Origin: an uncultured Bacteroidales bacterium
Lineage (GTDB): Bacteria > Bacteroidota > Bacteroidia > Bacteroidales > UBA932
Length of the DNA stretch: 64,000 nucleotides
NCBI GenBank assembly: GCA_949300335.1
Contig: CASGDV010000123.1
Span: forward strand, 1-64,000
Direction of reading: 5' to 3'
In this document: positions 10,065-16,951 of the stretch, piece after piece
How positions within the stretch are numbered: position 1 is the first letter of the stretch
How the letters are laid out: each line of letters opens with the position of its first letter
Made by a program: the position numbers and the translations under genes
The notes under the pieces: model-generated
Told to the model about the DNA's origin: nothing
Database searches by the model: none
The model's input: the letters and a program-made list of their open reading frames with translations, nothing else

Positions 10065-11198
10065 TCAATCCGAAACATAGTCGGCTACAGCAACGGATAC
10101 CATGGAATCGGCACATCCGTAATACAGATACCACTTGCTCCCGTACAGCACGAGTCCCTCTATGAAAACAGTTCCCTGGACATACTGTCCGCTTTTTTCA
10201 TATGCAGCCTCCGGTTTGAAGAACGGCTTGTCAAGACGTGCCTTGAGTTTCAATGGATTATCCTTGTCAAACAATGCCTGTCCGGCACTGTAGGTTCCCA
10301 ATGGAAGAGTTGAATCCGCCTTCAGGACATCATCATTGTTCTTGCCGTTGTACATCAATACTATACCGTCCCCGGTAATCACTGCAGGCGGTCCACACTC
10401 TGTAAGCATGCTGTCGAAATATCCTTCGCGAGGAGCCATCAATGTCATAAGATCACCCTTTTCATCAAGAACAGGTGTCCAGTTGATTAAATCTTCCGAA
10501 ACGGCGGCATACACCCCCTGTTCTCCCCAGTACATGAAATATTTCCCGTCAAATTTAGCAATCTGAAGCTTGCCATCCTTAATCTCAGTGAGAATGGAAG
10601 CCGATTTGCTGGCCATATCGACAAATCTTCCGCCGTATGCATTTCCAAATGCCGGACCATGCTTCTCCCATTCCGTCAGATTGTATGAAGTCGCCACACA
10701 AAGCCTCGGGATCTGCCGGTTCCACGATGTGTACAGCATAAGATACATTCCATCCGGAGTCATGGCTACCCGAGGATCTTCACAACCTCCTGGCCAGTCA
10801 TAGTCCTTCATGTCGTCATCGGCAGGATACAGTACCGGCTCTCCGCGTTTCTCCATATGTATTCCGTCTGTCGTAGCAGCATACCCAATACGTGAAGTCC
10901 TGCTGCCTATTCCCTGACCGCTGTTGTCTTCTGCCCTGTACAGAACCACAATTTCACCATCCTTTACGACTGCTGCCGGATTGAATGTATCACTTTCCTC
11001 CCATCTGACAGTTTTTCCGTTCATCGGACAATAAAAAACCGAGGAAGTATCAGGTCTGATCACCGGATTTGCATTTTCAGGTCTTGCAAAACCGGATATG
11101 GCCCATCCGGGCAGATTACCCGTATCCTCTCCTGTTCCGCATGACGAAAGCGCAAGGGTAATGATAAGCGGAAAAACAAAAAAATTTCTTCTGTTCAT
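10065..11198 (-). CDS. GH130-like five-bladed beta-propeller glycosidase, lipoprotein
   Basis: Predicted exported lipoprotein of 377 residues: a hydrophobic signal ends in the lipobox ALSSC with Cys20. The body resembles glycoside hydrolase/phosphorylase family 130 and related propellers: FNPAAVVKDGEIVVLYRAED (67-90), then GCEDPRVAMTPDGMYLMLYT, with the acidic residues ED expected near the active site, and several W-x-x-HGPAF / YYG propeller-strand motifs. Members act on mannosides by hydrolysis or phosphorolysis; which applies here cannot be read. There are no polysaccharide-utilisation neighbours. A -7 box (minus TAACTTTG, 11239-11232) precedes it. Confidence 0.75.
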   Translation of the reverse strand: MNRRNFFVFPLIITLALSSCGTGEDTGNLPGWAISGFARPENANPVIRPDTSSVFYCPMNGKTVRWEESDTFNPAAVVKDGEIVVLYRAEDNSGQGIGSRTSRIGYAATTDGIHMEKRGEPVLYPADDDMKDYDWPGGCEDPRVAMTPDGMYLMLYTSWNRQIPRLCVATSYNLTEWEKHGPAFGNAYGGRFVDMASKSASILTEIKDGKLQIAKFDGKYFMYWGEQGVYAAVSEDLINWTPVLDEKGDLMTLMAPREGYFDSMLTECGPPAVITGDGIVLMYNGKNNDDVLKADSTLPLGTYSAGQALFDKDNPLKLKARLDKPFFKPEAAYEKSGQYVQGTVFIEGLVLYGSKWYLYYGCADSMVSVAVADYVSD

Positions 11199-11231
11199 GA
11201 ATCAATCGGATTATTTAATCTGAATAAGCTA

Positions 11232-11239
11232 CAAAGTTA
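11232..11239 (-). promoter_or_regulatory. Probable -7 box of the GH130-like gene
   Basis: Minus-strand TAACTTTG fits TAnnTTTG, 33 bases before the ATG. The -33 element is not clear. It is back to back with the plus-strand ncRNA 2 promoter at 11278-11308. Confidence 0.45.
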
Positions 11240-11277
11240 GAAGATTTCCCAGTTCAAGAAAAAAAATCAAAAAAAAA

Positions 11278-11308
11278 TTTGCAGATTACGAAAAAAGCAG
11301 TACATTTG
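11278..11308 (+). promoter_or_regulatory. Consensus promoter of candidate ncRNA 2
   Basis: TTTG (11278-11281), 19 bases, TACATTTG (11301-11308): full match to the Bacteroidetes consensus, facing away from the GH130-like gene and toward a short region with no credible ORF. Confidence 0.75.
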
Positions 11309-11313
11309 CACCC

Positions 11314-11435
11314 GAGTTGCTCGAAGAGTTCTTCCGTAACTCTCACAACTTATTGGTTATTAGTTTTAGTGTTATTAATTATGTGGTTAGTTATGAGGTG
11401 TCCCCACGTGAGTGGCGATGTCTCATTATTTTTTT
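11314..11435 (+). ncRNA. Candidate small non-coding RNA, about 122 nt
   Basis: A consensus promoter ends at 11308 and an intrinsic terminator ends near 11435. The predicted 5' end begins with a nested hairpin: GAGTT (11314-11318) with AACTC (11338-11342) enclosing GAAGA (11323-11327) and TCTTC (11330-11334). A U-rich linker and the terminator stem follow. The only ATG-initiated frame starts around 11381, would be about 22 codons long and overlaps the terminator, so it is unlikely to be the product. The family is not recognised; a known Bacteroidales RNA such as 6S RNA cannot be excluded by eye. Confidence 0.55.
11393..11435 (+). terminator. Intrinsic terminator of ncRNA 2
   Basis: ATGAG (11393-11397) pairs with CTCAT (11422-11426), continued by G-U/U-G pairs and an inner CCAC-GTGA-GTGG hairpin, then a T-rich tract (TTATTTTTTT). 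Confidence 0.7.
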
Positions 11436-11471
11436 ATCCCCATTCTCATTCCTAAATATCAAGTATGCCCC

Positions 11472-11500
11472 GGTAATGAGGACATTTTGTCCACATTACC
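11472..11500. repeat. Inverted repeat between ncRNA 2 and tRNA-Cys
   Basis: GGTAATG-A-GGACA, a TTT loop, TGTCC-A-CATTACC: 12 paired bases with one A/A mismatch. It has no T-tract, so it is not an ordinary terminator. Function unknown. Confidence 0.6.
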
Positions 11501-11532
11501 ACAATGCTGGCAAGACTGGCTTTTCACGAAAA

Positions 11533-11570
11533 AAGAGGCCGACTCAGAATCGATTCTGAGTCGGCCTCTT
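11533..11570 (-). terminator. Terminator of tRNA-Cys, a 38-bp perfect palindrome
   Basis: Two perfect 19-base arms (AAGAGGCCGACTCAGAATC and its complement) meet without a loop, 4 bases after the tRNA 3' end. On the minus strand the stem is followed by TTTT (with the stem's own TT, six T), so it serves as intrinsic terminator. Confidence 0.8.
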
Positions 11571-11574
11571 AGGG

Positions 11575-11645
11575 AGGTGCCTAGCGGAATCGAACCGCTG
11601 TAGCAGGTTTTGCAGACCTGTGCCTAACCGCTCGGCCAAAGCACC
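11575..11645 (-). tRNA. tRNA-Cys (anticodon GCA)
   Basis: 71-nt cloverleaf read by eye on the minus strand. Acceptor GGTGCTT pairs with AGGCACC (one G-U), D arm GGCCGAGCGGTTAGGC, anticodon stem CAGGT/ACCTG around the loop CTGCAAA with anticodon GCA, T arm with GTTCGATTC. The discriminator is U, as expected for tRNA-Cys. CCA is not encoded. A perfect palindromic terminator follows. The 67-bp left direct repeat of the neighbouring IS begins 19 bases upstream of the tRNA 5' end. Confidence 0.95.
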
Positions 11646-11663
11646 ATTTTCAAATGGAGTGCA

Positions 11664-11730
11664 AATATATATATTTTTTCAATAACAACCAAATTTATTC
11701 AACATACAGCAGCAACCCCTTCAGATACTC
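11664..11730. repeat. Left 67-bp direct repeat (IS target duplication, stray rlmI 3' end)
   Basis: Identical, base for base, to 13885-13951. It contains the last 11 codons and stop of rlmI plus the AT-rich bases after it. It flanks the IS1634-family element directly and is best read as the target-site duplication. Elements of this family are known for long, variable duplications. Confidence 0.9.
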
Positions 11731-11864
11731 GGGAGTTTGACACTTTGAGTAAATAGAAAAATTTGCAAATAATTGAGAGACTTTCTTATGGAAGTCTTTT
11801 TTTTGTCAAATTTAATTTCTATATTTGTAATATATTGTGATATATTACAAAGGTGAGATTGGTC
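11731..11864. repeat. IS left-end unit A of a 134-bp-period duplication
   Basis: Contains the terminal repeat AGTTTGACAC (11734), a terminator-like hairpin AGACTT/AAGTCT (11778-11797) followed by eight T, and a -7-like box TATATTTG (11820-11827). Every element recurs exactly 134 bases later in unit B, although the sequences between have diverged. Confidence 0.8.
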
Positions 11865-11979
11865 GGAAGTTTGACACTTCCTTTCAAATAAAAATTTTAC
11901 AACTAATTGATAGACTTTCTTGTGAAAGTCTTTTTTTTGTCAAATATCTTTTGTATCTTTGTAGTAGATATTAATAGAT
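11865..11979. repeat. IS left-end unit B, directly before the transposase
   Basis: Begins with the palindrome GGAAGT-TTGAC-ACTTCC (11865-11881) that includes the terminal-repeat core AGTTTGACAC (11868). It has a perfect 8-bp hairpin AGACTTTC/GAAAGTCT (11912-11931) with a T-run, then TATCTTTG (11954-11961) as probable transposase -7 box, 18 bases before the ATG. The hairpin should block outside transcription from reaching the transposase. Confidence 0.8.
11954..11961 (+). promoter_or_regulatory. Probable transposase -7 box
   Basis: TATCTTTG fits TAnnTTTG. A TTTG at 11936-11939 lies only 14 bases upstream, so the -33 is off-consensus and the promoter may be weak, as is common for transposases. 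Confidence 0.45.
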
Positions 11980-13767
11980 ATGCAATTACAGGTTAAAAAG
12001 AGCGGCAGGTTTACATACCTCTATGCAATAAAAGCCTACAGGACAGAGTCCGGAAAGAGCACGACAAAGGTCGTCAGGAAGTTCGGTACGGTAGAAGGTT
12101 TGAGCAAGACACTTGACGGAGACCCGATAGAGTGGGCAAGAAAACAAGTTGAAGAGATGACGGCCCTTGAAAAGGAAGAGTCGAGAAGCATAACCTATGA
12201 ATTCAAGCCGTCGCTTCTTCTTTCCAAGGGAGATCAGCGCAGCTACAACGGCGGATACCTGTTCCTGCAGAAGGTGTACCACGACCTTGGCCTTCACAGG
12301 ATATGCGACACAATAGTCAGGAAGCGGCACAGGGAGTCGAAGAATCATGACATCAGGTATGATCTGAACGAGATACTGTCCAGGCTGCTGTACACGAGGA
12401 TAATGTATCCCGGCTCAAAGCTTTCATCGATGGAAGATGCCCGGCGGTTCATAGAACAGCCGAAGTGCGAACTTCACCAGATATACAGGGCACTGAGCCT
12501 GCTGTCCGGGGAGAGCGACTTCATACAGGCGCAGGTGTACAGGAACAGTCTGAAGCTGGGAGAGCGCAACACGAAAGTGCTGTACTATGACTGTACGAAT
12601 TATTTCTTTGAGAGCGAGCAGGAGAGCGGACTGCGCCAGTACGGACATTCCAAGGAGAACCGCCCCAATCCGATTGTCCAGATGGGACTGTTCATGGACA
12701 TGGACGGATTCCCGCTGGCCTTCTGCATCAACCCCGGCAATACAAACGAGCAGGTCACACTCAAGCCATTGGAGCAGAAAATAAACGACGGGTTCAATAT
12801 CAGCAAGCTGATTGTCTGCACGGACGGAGGACTGTCCTCATACGGGAACAGGAAGAACAACAGTGTCGGGGAAAGGGCTTTCATCACGGTACAGTCGCTG
12901 AAGAAACTGAAGCGGCATCTTCAGGAATGGGCATTGGATAGCAACGGATGGCACATTGCCGGTTCGGAAGAGACATATGACATAAGTGCGGTGGACCCGG
13001 GAGAATACCGTGATATAACCTTCTACAAGGACAGGTGGATGAACGAGAACGGGTTGGAACAGAGGATAATCGTCACCTTCTCGTTCAAGTACAGGGACTA
13101 TCTCAGATATGTGAGGGACCGGCAGATAGAAAGGGCGGAAAACGCAATAAGGAAAAGCCCCTCCAAACTGAACAGGAAGAGCCAGAACGACCCGAAGCGG
13201 TTCATCAAATCGGAGAGCTTTACCGGTGACGGGGAGCTTGCCCAGATAACCAACTACTCGCTCAATCAGGAGATGATTGCCCAGGAGGAACTCTTCGACG
13301 GCTTCTACGCAGTATGCACCGACCTTGAAGATCCGGCTCCCGTCATCCTGAAGGTCAACAGCCGCCGATGGATGATCGAGAACTGCTTCCGGATAATGAA
13401 GACCGACTTCGACGCACGTCCGGTATACCTGCAGAGGGACGATAGGATAAAGGCTCATTTCCTGACGTGTTTCCTCGCCCTCCTTATATACAAGTACCTT
13501 GAGAAGAAGATAAACAGAGGTGGAAAACACTTCTCTACGGAAGAAATAATCGGTACTCTGACAGACATGAACTTCCTGTCGATACAGGGAGAGGGATATA
13601 TCCCGACATACACCAGAACTGACCTTACGAATGCTCTGCATGGTTCTGCCGGATTCAGAACCGACACCCAGATAGTACCAAAACAGAGAATGAGGGAGAT
13701 AATATCCGCTACGAAGAACAGCAGAAGTTCCAAGGAAAAACTTAAGGAAAGGGAGAAAAATATGTAA
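11980..13767 (+). CDS. IS1634-family DDE transposase
   Basis: Transposase of 595 residues in the IS4-like superfamily, RNase H fold. Likely catalytic residues: Asp204 in VLYYDCTNYFFES, Asp282 in LIVCTDGGLSS, and Glu467 in SRRWMIENCFRIMK, which matches the Y/W-x-x-E-x(6)-K signature block of the family. The long stretch between the second Asp and the Glu fits the inserted beta-strand domain typical of these enzymes. The frame is complete with no frameshift, so the protein is probably active. Its start ATG follows the doubled left end of the element. A 342-codon antisense frame (12838-13866) is only a shadow. Confidence 0.95.
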   Translation: MQLQVKKSGRFTYLYAIKAYRTESGKSTTKVVRKFGTVEGLSKTLDGDPIEWARKQVEEMTALEKEESRSITYEFKPSLLLSKGDQRSYNGGYLFLQKVYHDLGLHRICDTIVRKRHRESKNHDIRYDLNEILSRLLYTRIMYPGSKLSSMEDARRFIEQPKCELHQIYRALSLLSGESDFIQAQVYRNSLKLGERNTKVLYYDCTNYFFESEQESGLRQYGHSKENRPNPIVQMGLFMDMDGFPLAFCINPGNTNEQVTLKPLEQKINDGFNISKLIVCTDGGLSSYGNRKNNSVGERAFITVQSLKKLKRHLQEWALDSNGWHIAGSEETYDISAVDPGEYRDITFYKDRWMNENGLEQRIIVTFSFKYRDYLRYVRDRQIERAENAIRKSPSKLNRKSQNDPKRFIKSESFTGDGELAQITNYSLNQEMIAQEELFDGFYAVCTDLEDPAPVILKVNSRRWMIENCFRIMKTDFDARPVYLQRDDRIKAHFLTCFLALLIYKYLEKKINRGGKHFSTEEIIGTLTDMNFLSIQGEGYIPTYTRTDLTNALHGSAGFRTDTQIVPKQRMREIISATKNSRSSKEKLKEREKNM

Positions 13768-13811
13768 AAAAATCTCACGAAAGGGTTTATATACTACAAA
13801 CATGCAACAAT

Positions 13812-13860
13812 AAAATAAGGCTACAAATCTCTTAAAATGAGATAGGTAGCCCTTATTTTT
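13812..13860 (+). terminator. Terminator after the transposase
   Basis: AAAATAAGG-CTAC pairs with GTAG-C-CCTTATTTT around an inner ATCTC/GAGAT hairpin. A-rich on the left and T-rich on the right, so it can work in both directions and would also insulate the element from rlmI-side transcription. Confidence 0.75.
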
Positions 13861-13884
13861 GTTCAATGATCTGTCAAACTTGGG

Positions 13885-13951
13885 AATATATATATTTTTT
13901 CAATAACAACCAAATTTATTCAACATACAGCAGCAACCCCTTCAGATACTC
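13885..13951. repeat. Right 67-bp direct repeat (within the rlmI end)
   Basis: The copy that still belongs to the intact rlmI reading frame; the other copy is at 11664-11730. Confidence 0.9.
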
Positions 13952-15109
13952 ACCTTCCGGATGAAAAATATTTACGGAATGGTCTGCCGGCTGGTTGAGT
14001 CTGTCCAATATTCTGACACATCTTCCGACCTGGGCGGCTGCAGAAAATACTGCAAGAGCAAAAGCTTCCTTGTCAACAACCTGGGAACAACTGTATGTAA
14101 ACACAAGCCCTCCGGGAGCCACTTTCGATATTGCAGCAGCATTAAGCCTCTGATAGGCCCTGAGAGCATTCTTCAAAGCTCCTCTGTGCTTTGCAAAAGC
14201 CGGCGGGTCAACTATCATCAAATCATATTTCGACTGCGGTACAGTTTTGAGATAATCGATTGCGTCACAACACAGACTCATATGTAAATCTGCTGAAAAG
14301 CCGTTCAATGCAACATTTCTGTCAACCATTTCCATAGCCTTGCGTGAGCTGTCAACGGAATCAACGTGCACGGCTCCGGAAGAAAGGGCATAAATCGAAA
14401 ATCCACCGGTATAACAGAAAAGATTCAGCACATTGCGACCGGCAGCATATTTTCCTACAAGATTCCTGTTTTCCCTCTGGTCCAGAAAAAAACCTGTTTT
14501 CTGACCGTCGGTCCAGTTAACCAGAAAACGGTGCCCGTTTTCAAGGACAATCTGCTCATCATCACAAAAACCGTCTTTTTTGTAAATATAACCGTCCACC
14601 AATTCTAAACCGGCCTTGAAAGGAGCCGTACCGGAACTTTTATCATATACTGCCTTCAGCGATGTCCCGTAAACATTCTGCAAAGCCGCAGTTATCTGTC
14701 TGCGGGCTCTGAACATTCCGACAGAATGTGCCTGCATGACACAGACGCCGTCATAATAATCTACTATGAGACCGGGAAGATTATCCCCCTCACCGTGAAC
14801 AAGCCTGTAACAGTTGGTTTCGTCCGCCGAAACCAGACCGACGGCCTGTCTTACCGCATAGGCATTGCCTATTGCAGCATTCCAAAAATCCTGATTGACA
14901 TTATCCGTACAGAAACTCAAAACCCGTACGGCAATGGAACCTATCTGATAATGTCCGCATGCCAGAAATTCTCCATTGCTGTCATACACTCCCACGACAT
15001 CACCTTCAGAGGGATTGCCGAGTACCTGTGCGATAGCGCCGGAAAACACCCACGGGTGAAAACGTCTCAAGGATTCTTCCCTACCCTTTTTCAGTATTAT
15101 CTTAATCAT
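13916..15109 (-). CDS. RlmI-type 23S rRNA m5C methyltransferase
   Basis: Class I SAM-dependent methyltransferase of the RlmI/YccW family (E. coli RlmI modifies C1962 of 23S rRNA). An N-terminal PUA-like domain (about 1-75, with RRFHPWVFSGAI) precedes a Rossmann core: NLFCYTGGFSIYAL (SAM loop), VDSSRKAMEMVDRNV, LIVDPPAFAKH (catalytic DPPxF) and the FTYSCSQ strand. 397 residues is normal. It is the last gene of the glnA-lipoprotein-exonuclease-rlmI unit and overlaps the exonuclease by 8 bases. The IS lies just past its stop; its last 11 codons are duplicated on the far side but the gene is intact. Confidence 0.9.
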   Translation of the reverse strand: MIKIILKKGREESLRRFHPWVFSGAIAQVLGNPSEGDVVGVYDSNGEFLACGHYQIGSIAVRVLSFCTDNVNQDFWNAAIGNAYAVRQAVGLVSADETNCYRLVHGEGDNLPGLIVDYYDGVCVMQAHSVGMFRARRQITAALQNVYGTSLKAVYDKSSGTAPFKAGLELVDGYIYKKDGFCDDEQIVLENGHRFLVNWTDGQKTGFFLDQRENRNLVGKYAAGRNVLNLFCYTGGFSIYALSSGAVHVDSVDSSRKAMEMVDRNVALNGFSADLHMSLCCDAIDYLKTVPQSKYDLMIVDPPAFAKHRGALKNALRAYQRLNAAAISKVAPGGLVFTYSCSQVVDKEAFALAVFSAAAQVGRCVRILDRLNQPADHSVNIFHPEGEYLKGLLLYVE

Positions 15110-15728
15110 TGCTCTTCTGTTCTGTTTGGATTTCCAACGGATTTTTCTCCGATTTCATAAGTTTAAAATACATTTCACGGCAGACCCACGCATCTGTGGC
15201 AGCATACAACACCTGCTGTTCGGACAGTTTGTCTGCCTCCCAGTTGGACAGCTGCTGGGTCTTGGATATTCTGTATCCCAAAATGATGGCGGACATTTTC
15301 TTCACGCTTTTATCCCTTATCCCGTATTCCCATACGATTTTCTGCAAATCGACAAAAGAATTCGGAGTAAACATCGAATACTTCTGCAACCCGCATATAT
15401 CGTCATAGACGGCAGCTCCTACCTTGATTATCCTTTTGTCGGACAACAAAGAGCACAGGCGCCTGTGCATTCCGGTTTTCTTTATACGGAAAAGGAAAGC
15501 CTTGGAAGGTCCCGACAATTGCAGCAAAGCTACACCATACCTGGGCTGCGATGCAGAAAACGAAGGTCTTGTCTCTGTATCGAAACCTATTACGGCCTGA
15601 CTTCTGAGATAAGAAACCGCCTTGTTGAATTCCGGTCCAAGAGAATCTATGACATGAATCTCCCCGGGAAAGGAAATACAATCCAGTTTCTGCAAATCTT
15701 CAGGTGATATACTGCTAATAAACGACAT
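15102..15728 (-). CDS. DEDD-type 3'-5' exonuclease domain protein
   Basis: Single-domain exonuclease of 208 residues, RNase D/WRN-like. Exo I is seen as IGFDTETRPSF (Asp and Glu metal ligands), Exo II as IKVGAAVYDDICGLQKY, and Exo III as DKLSEQQVLYAATDAWVCREMY (Tyr and Asp). There is no HRDC domain, unlike full RNase D. It is widespread in Bacteroidales; substrates are not established. The start overlaps the upstream lipoprotein by 14 bases and the end overlaps rlmI by 8, which argues for translational coupling in one operon. Confidence 0.88.
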   Translation of the reverse strand: MSFISSISPEDLQKLDCISFPGEIHVIDSLGPEFNKAVSYLRSQAVIGFDTETRPSFSASQPRYGVALLQLSGPSKAFLFRIKKTGMHRRLCSLLSDKRIIKVGAAVYDDICGLQKYSMFTPNSFVDLQKIVWEYGIRDKSVKKMSAIILGYRISKTQQLSNWEADKLSEQQVLYAATDAWVCREMYFKLMKSEKNPLEIQTEQKSND

Positions 15729-16941
15729 ATTTCAACAATTCAGGCGGCAGATATCTGCCATTCATGGAAGTAAGTCTCACAGTTTCATAATTTGCTCCGG
15801 GAGCACGTCCGTATTTGAATTCATCAGTGAAACCTCCGCTTTCACCAATTGATTTAGATGACAAAGTCACATCATAGAAAGGCATAATCAGATAATATCT
15901 CAATTCAGGGTATGCGACCTTATGGGAAAACATGTCATTTTCGCGAAGCCAGTGGTAACATTCAGACAAAATAGCGTCATATTTTCCTATAAATTCAAAC
16001 TCTTCCGTAAGTATCGCCTTGTATTTTTCATCTTCAATCGACTCGGAATGATAGAGTTTCCTGGCCATAGCCGTCAGGGTATCTGCCATGAACGCCATTT
16101 CAGACATGTCTATCAATGCTACGGACAGAGGCATGGAAATACCTGTGTCAATATACCTGTCCAGTATACCATATAAAAGCGAGTCCAGCCCGACACCTGT
16201 ATCGGGAGCCAGTTCAATATAATTGACATCACGCCATACCTGCAGAAAATCCTCATCTTTCATGATGGTTGTATAAATACCGGAAGCGATGAGTTCGTTG
16301 TCCATAAGTATGCAGACGGAGGACGGCGCCGGATGCCTTCTTTCAGCACTTCTGACCATTGCCCTCACAGGATCAATGACAGGAACGTCTTTCCCTGCCA
16401 GAGAAAACAAATCGTCGATATCCTTACGACCGAATTCTGACATCACCGAAGAAGCAATCATTATGGTCTTTGCCGGAAGTTTGTCGACAGAAGCTTCATG
16501 ATCGTACGGATTGGAATAACATTTTCCGGAAACTGCAAACAAGGCTTCCTTTACTGATATTTCCCGAAGGAAGTCTTCATTTCCCGCATCAAGATAGCCT
16601 TTATACGGAGCATTTGCCATATCCGCAAGAATATTAATCGTTTCTCCGGCAAAATCAGGAAGACCGTCCGGTCTGTTCCTGCCGGTAACGTTATCGAACC
16701 TGTCATATTCGGCAAATCTTTCCGACAGCGGAAGAACTAGTTCGGCCGGGCCGCACAATGACAGGGCTCCATATCTGTCAGACGGTTCATATGAATCCAG
16801 AATGCCGTAATAATAGTTCGTAGTGTCGCCGAGCATATTTCCGACAAACGGAATACTCTGCCTGTCATCCTCTGTCCTGCTTCCACAGGATACTGCGACA
16901 GTCATCACTACGGCAAGTGTAATCGGAAGAAGCCTACCCAT
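15715..16941 (-). CDS. Lipoprotein of unknown function
   Basis: 408-residue protein that I do not recognise. The start at 16941 is preferred to 17007 because it gives a proper signal (MGRLLPITLAVVMTVAVSC, lipobox Cys19) and sits 10 bases after the glnA stop rather than inside glnA. The mature part is mixed alpha/beta with no repeats or clear catalytic motif; features include a run of acidic and aromatic residues and a conserved-looking C-terminus rich in Tyr. Placement in the glnA unit suggests co-transcription, not a functional link. Confidence 0.75.
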   Translation of the reverse strand: MGRLLPITLAVVMTVAVSCGSRTEDDRQSIPFVGNMLGDTTNYYYGILDSYEPSDRYGALSLCGPAELVLPLSERFAEYDRFDNVTGRNRPDGLPDFAGETINILADMANAPYKGYLDAGNEDFLREISVKEALFAVSGKCYSNPYDHEASVDKLPAKTIMIASSVMSEFGRKDIDDLFSLAGKDVPVIDPVRAMVRSAERRHPAPSSVCILMDNELIASGIYTTIMKDEDFLQVWRDVNYIELAPDTGVGLDSLLYGILDRYIDTGISMPLSVALIDMSEMAFMADTLTAMARKLYHSESIEDEKYKAILTEEFEFIGKYDAILSECYHWLRENDMFSHKVAYPELRYYLIMPFYDVTLSSKSIGESGGFTDEFKYGRAPGANYETVRLTSMNGRYLPPELLKYVVY

Positions 16942-16951
16942 TATCAAAATG

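Larger units (their letters stand above)
11731..13884 (+). mobile_element. IS1634-family insertion sequence, about 2.15 kb
   Basis: Bounded by a perfect 67-bp direct repeat. Terminal sequences share an inverted core: left AGTTTGACAC (11734-11743) and right, on the minus strand, AAGTTTGACAG (ending near 13870). It carries one intact DDE transposase on the plus strand, a doubled left end (two copies 134 bp apart) and a bidirectional terminator before the right end. The intact ORF, intact flanks and perfect duplication point to a recent insertion. Confidence 0.9.

Noticed and set aside
9971..10165. 64-codon frame between ddh and the GH130-like gene
   Set aside because: Runs into the GH130-like coding end on the other strand, odd composition, no promoter box in front.
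11317..11559. 80-codon TTG-initiated frame over ncRNA 2 and the tRNA terminator
   Set aside because: It would be translated through two terminator hairpins and begins at a TTG inside the first hairpin; the RNA reading explains the region better.
12838..13866. 342-codon open frame on the minus strand, opposite the transposase
   Set aside because: Fully antisense to an intact transposase with clear motifs; its translation shows no family features. It is a by-product of codon bias.
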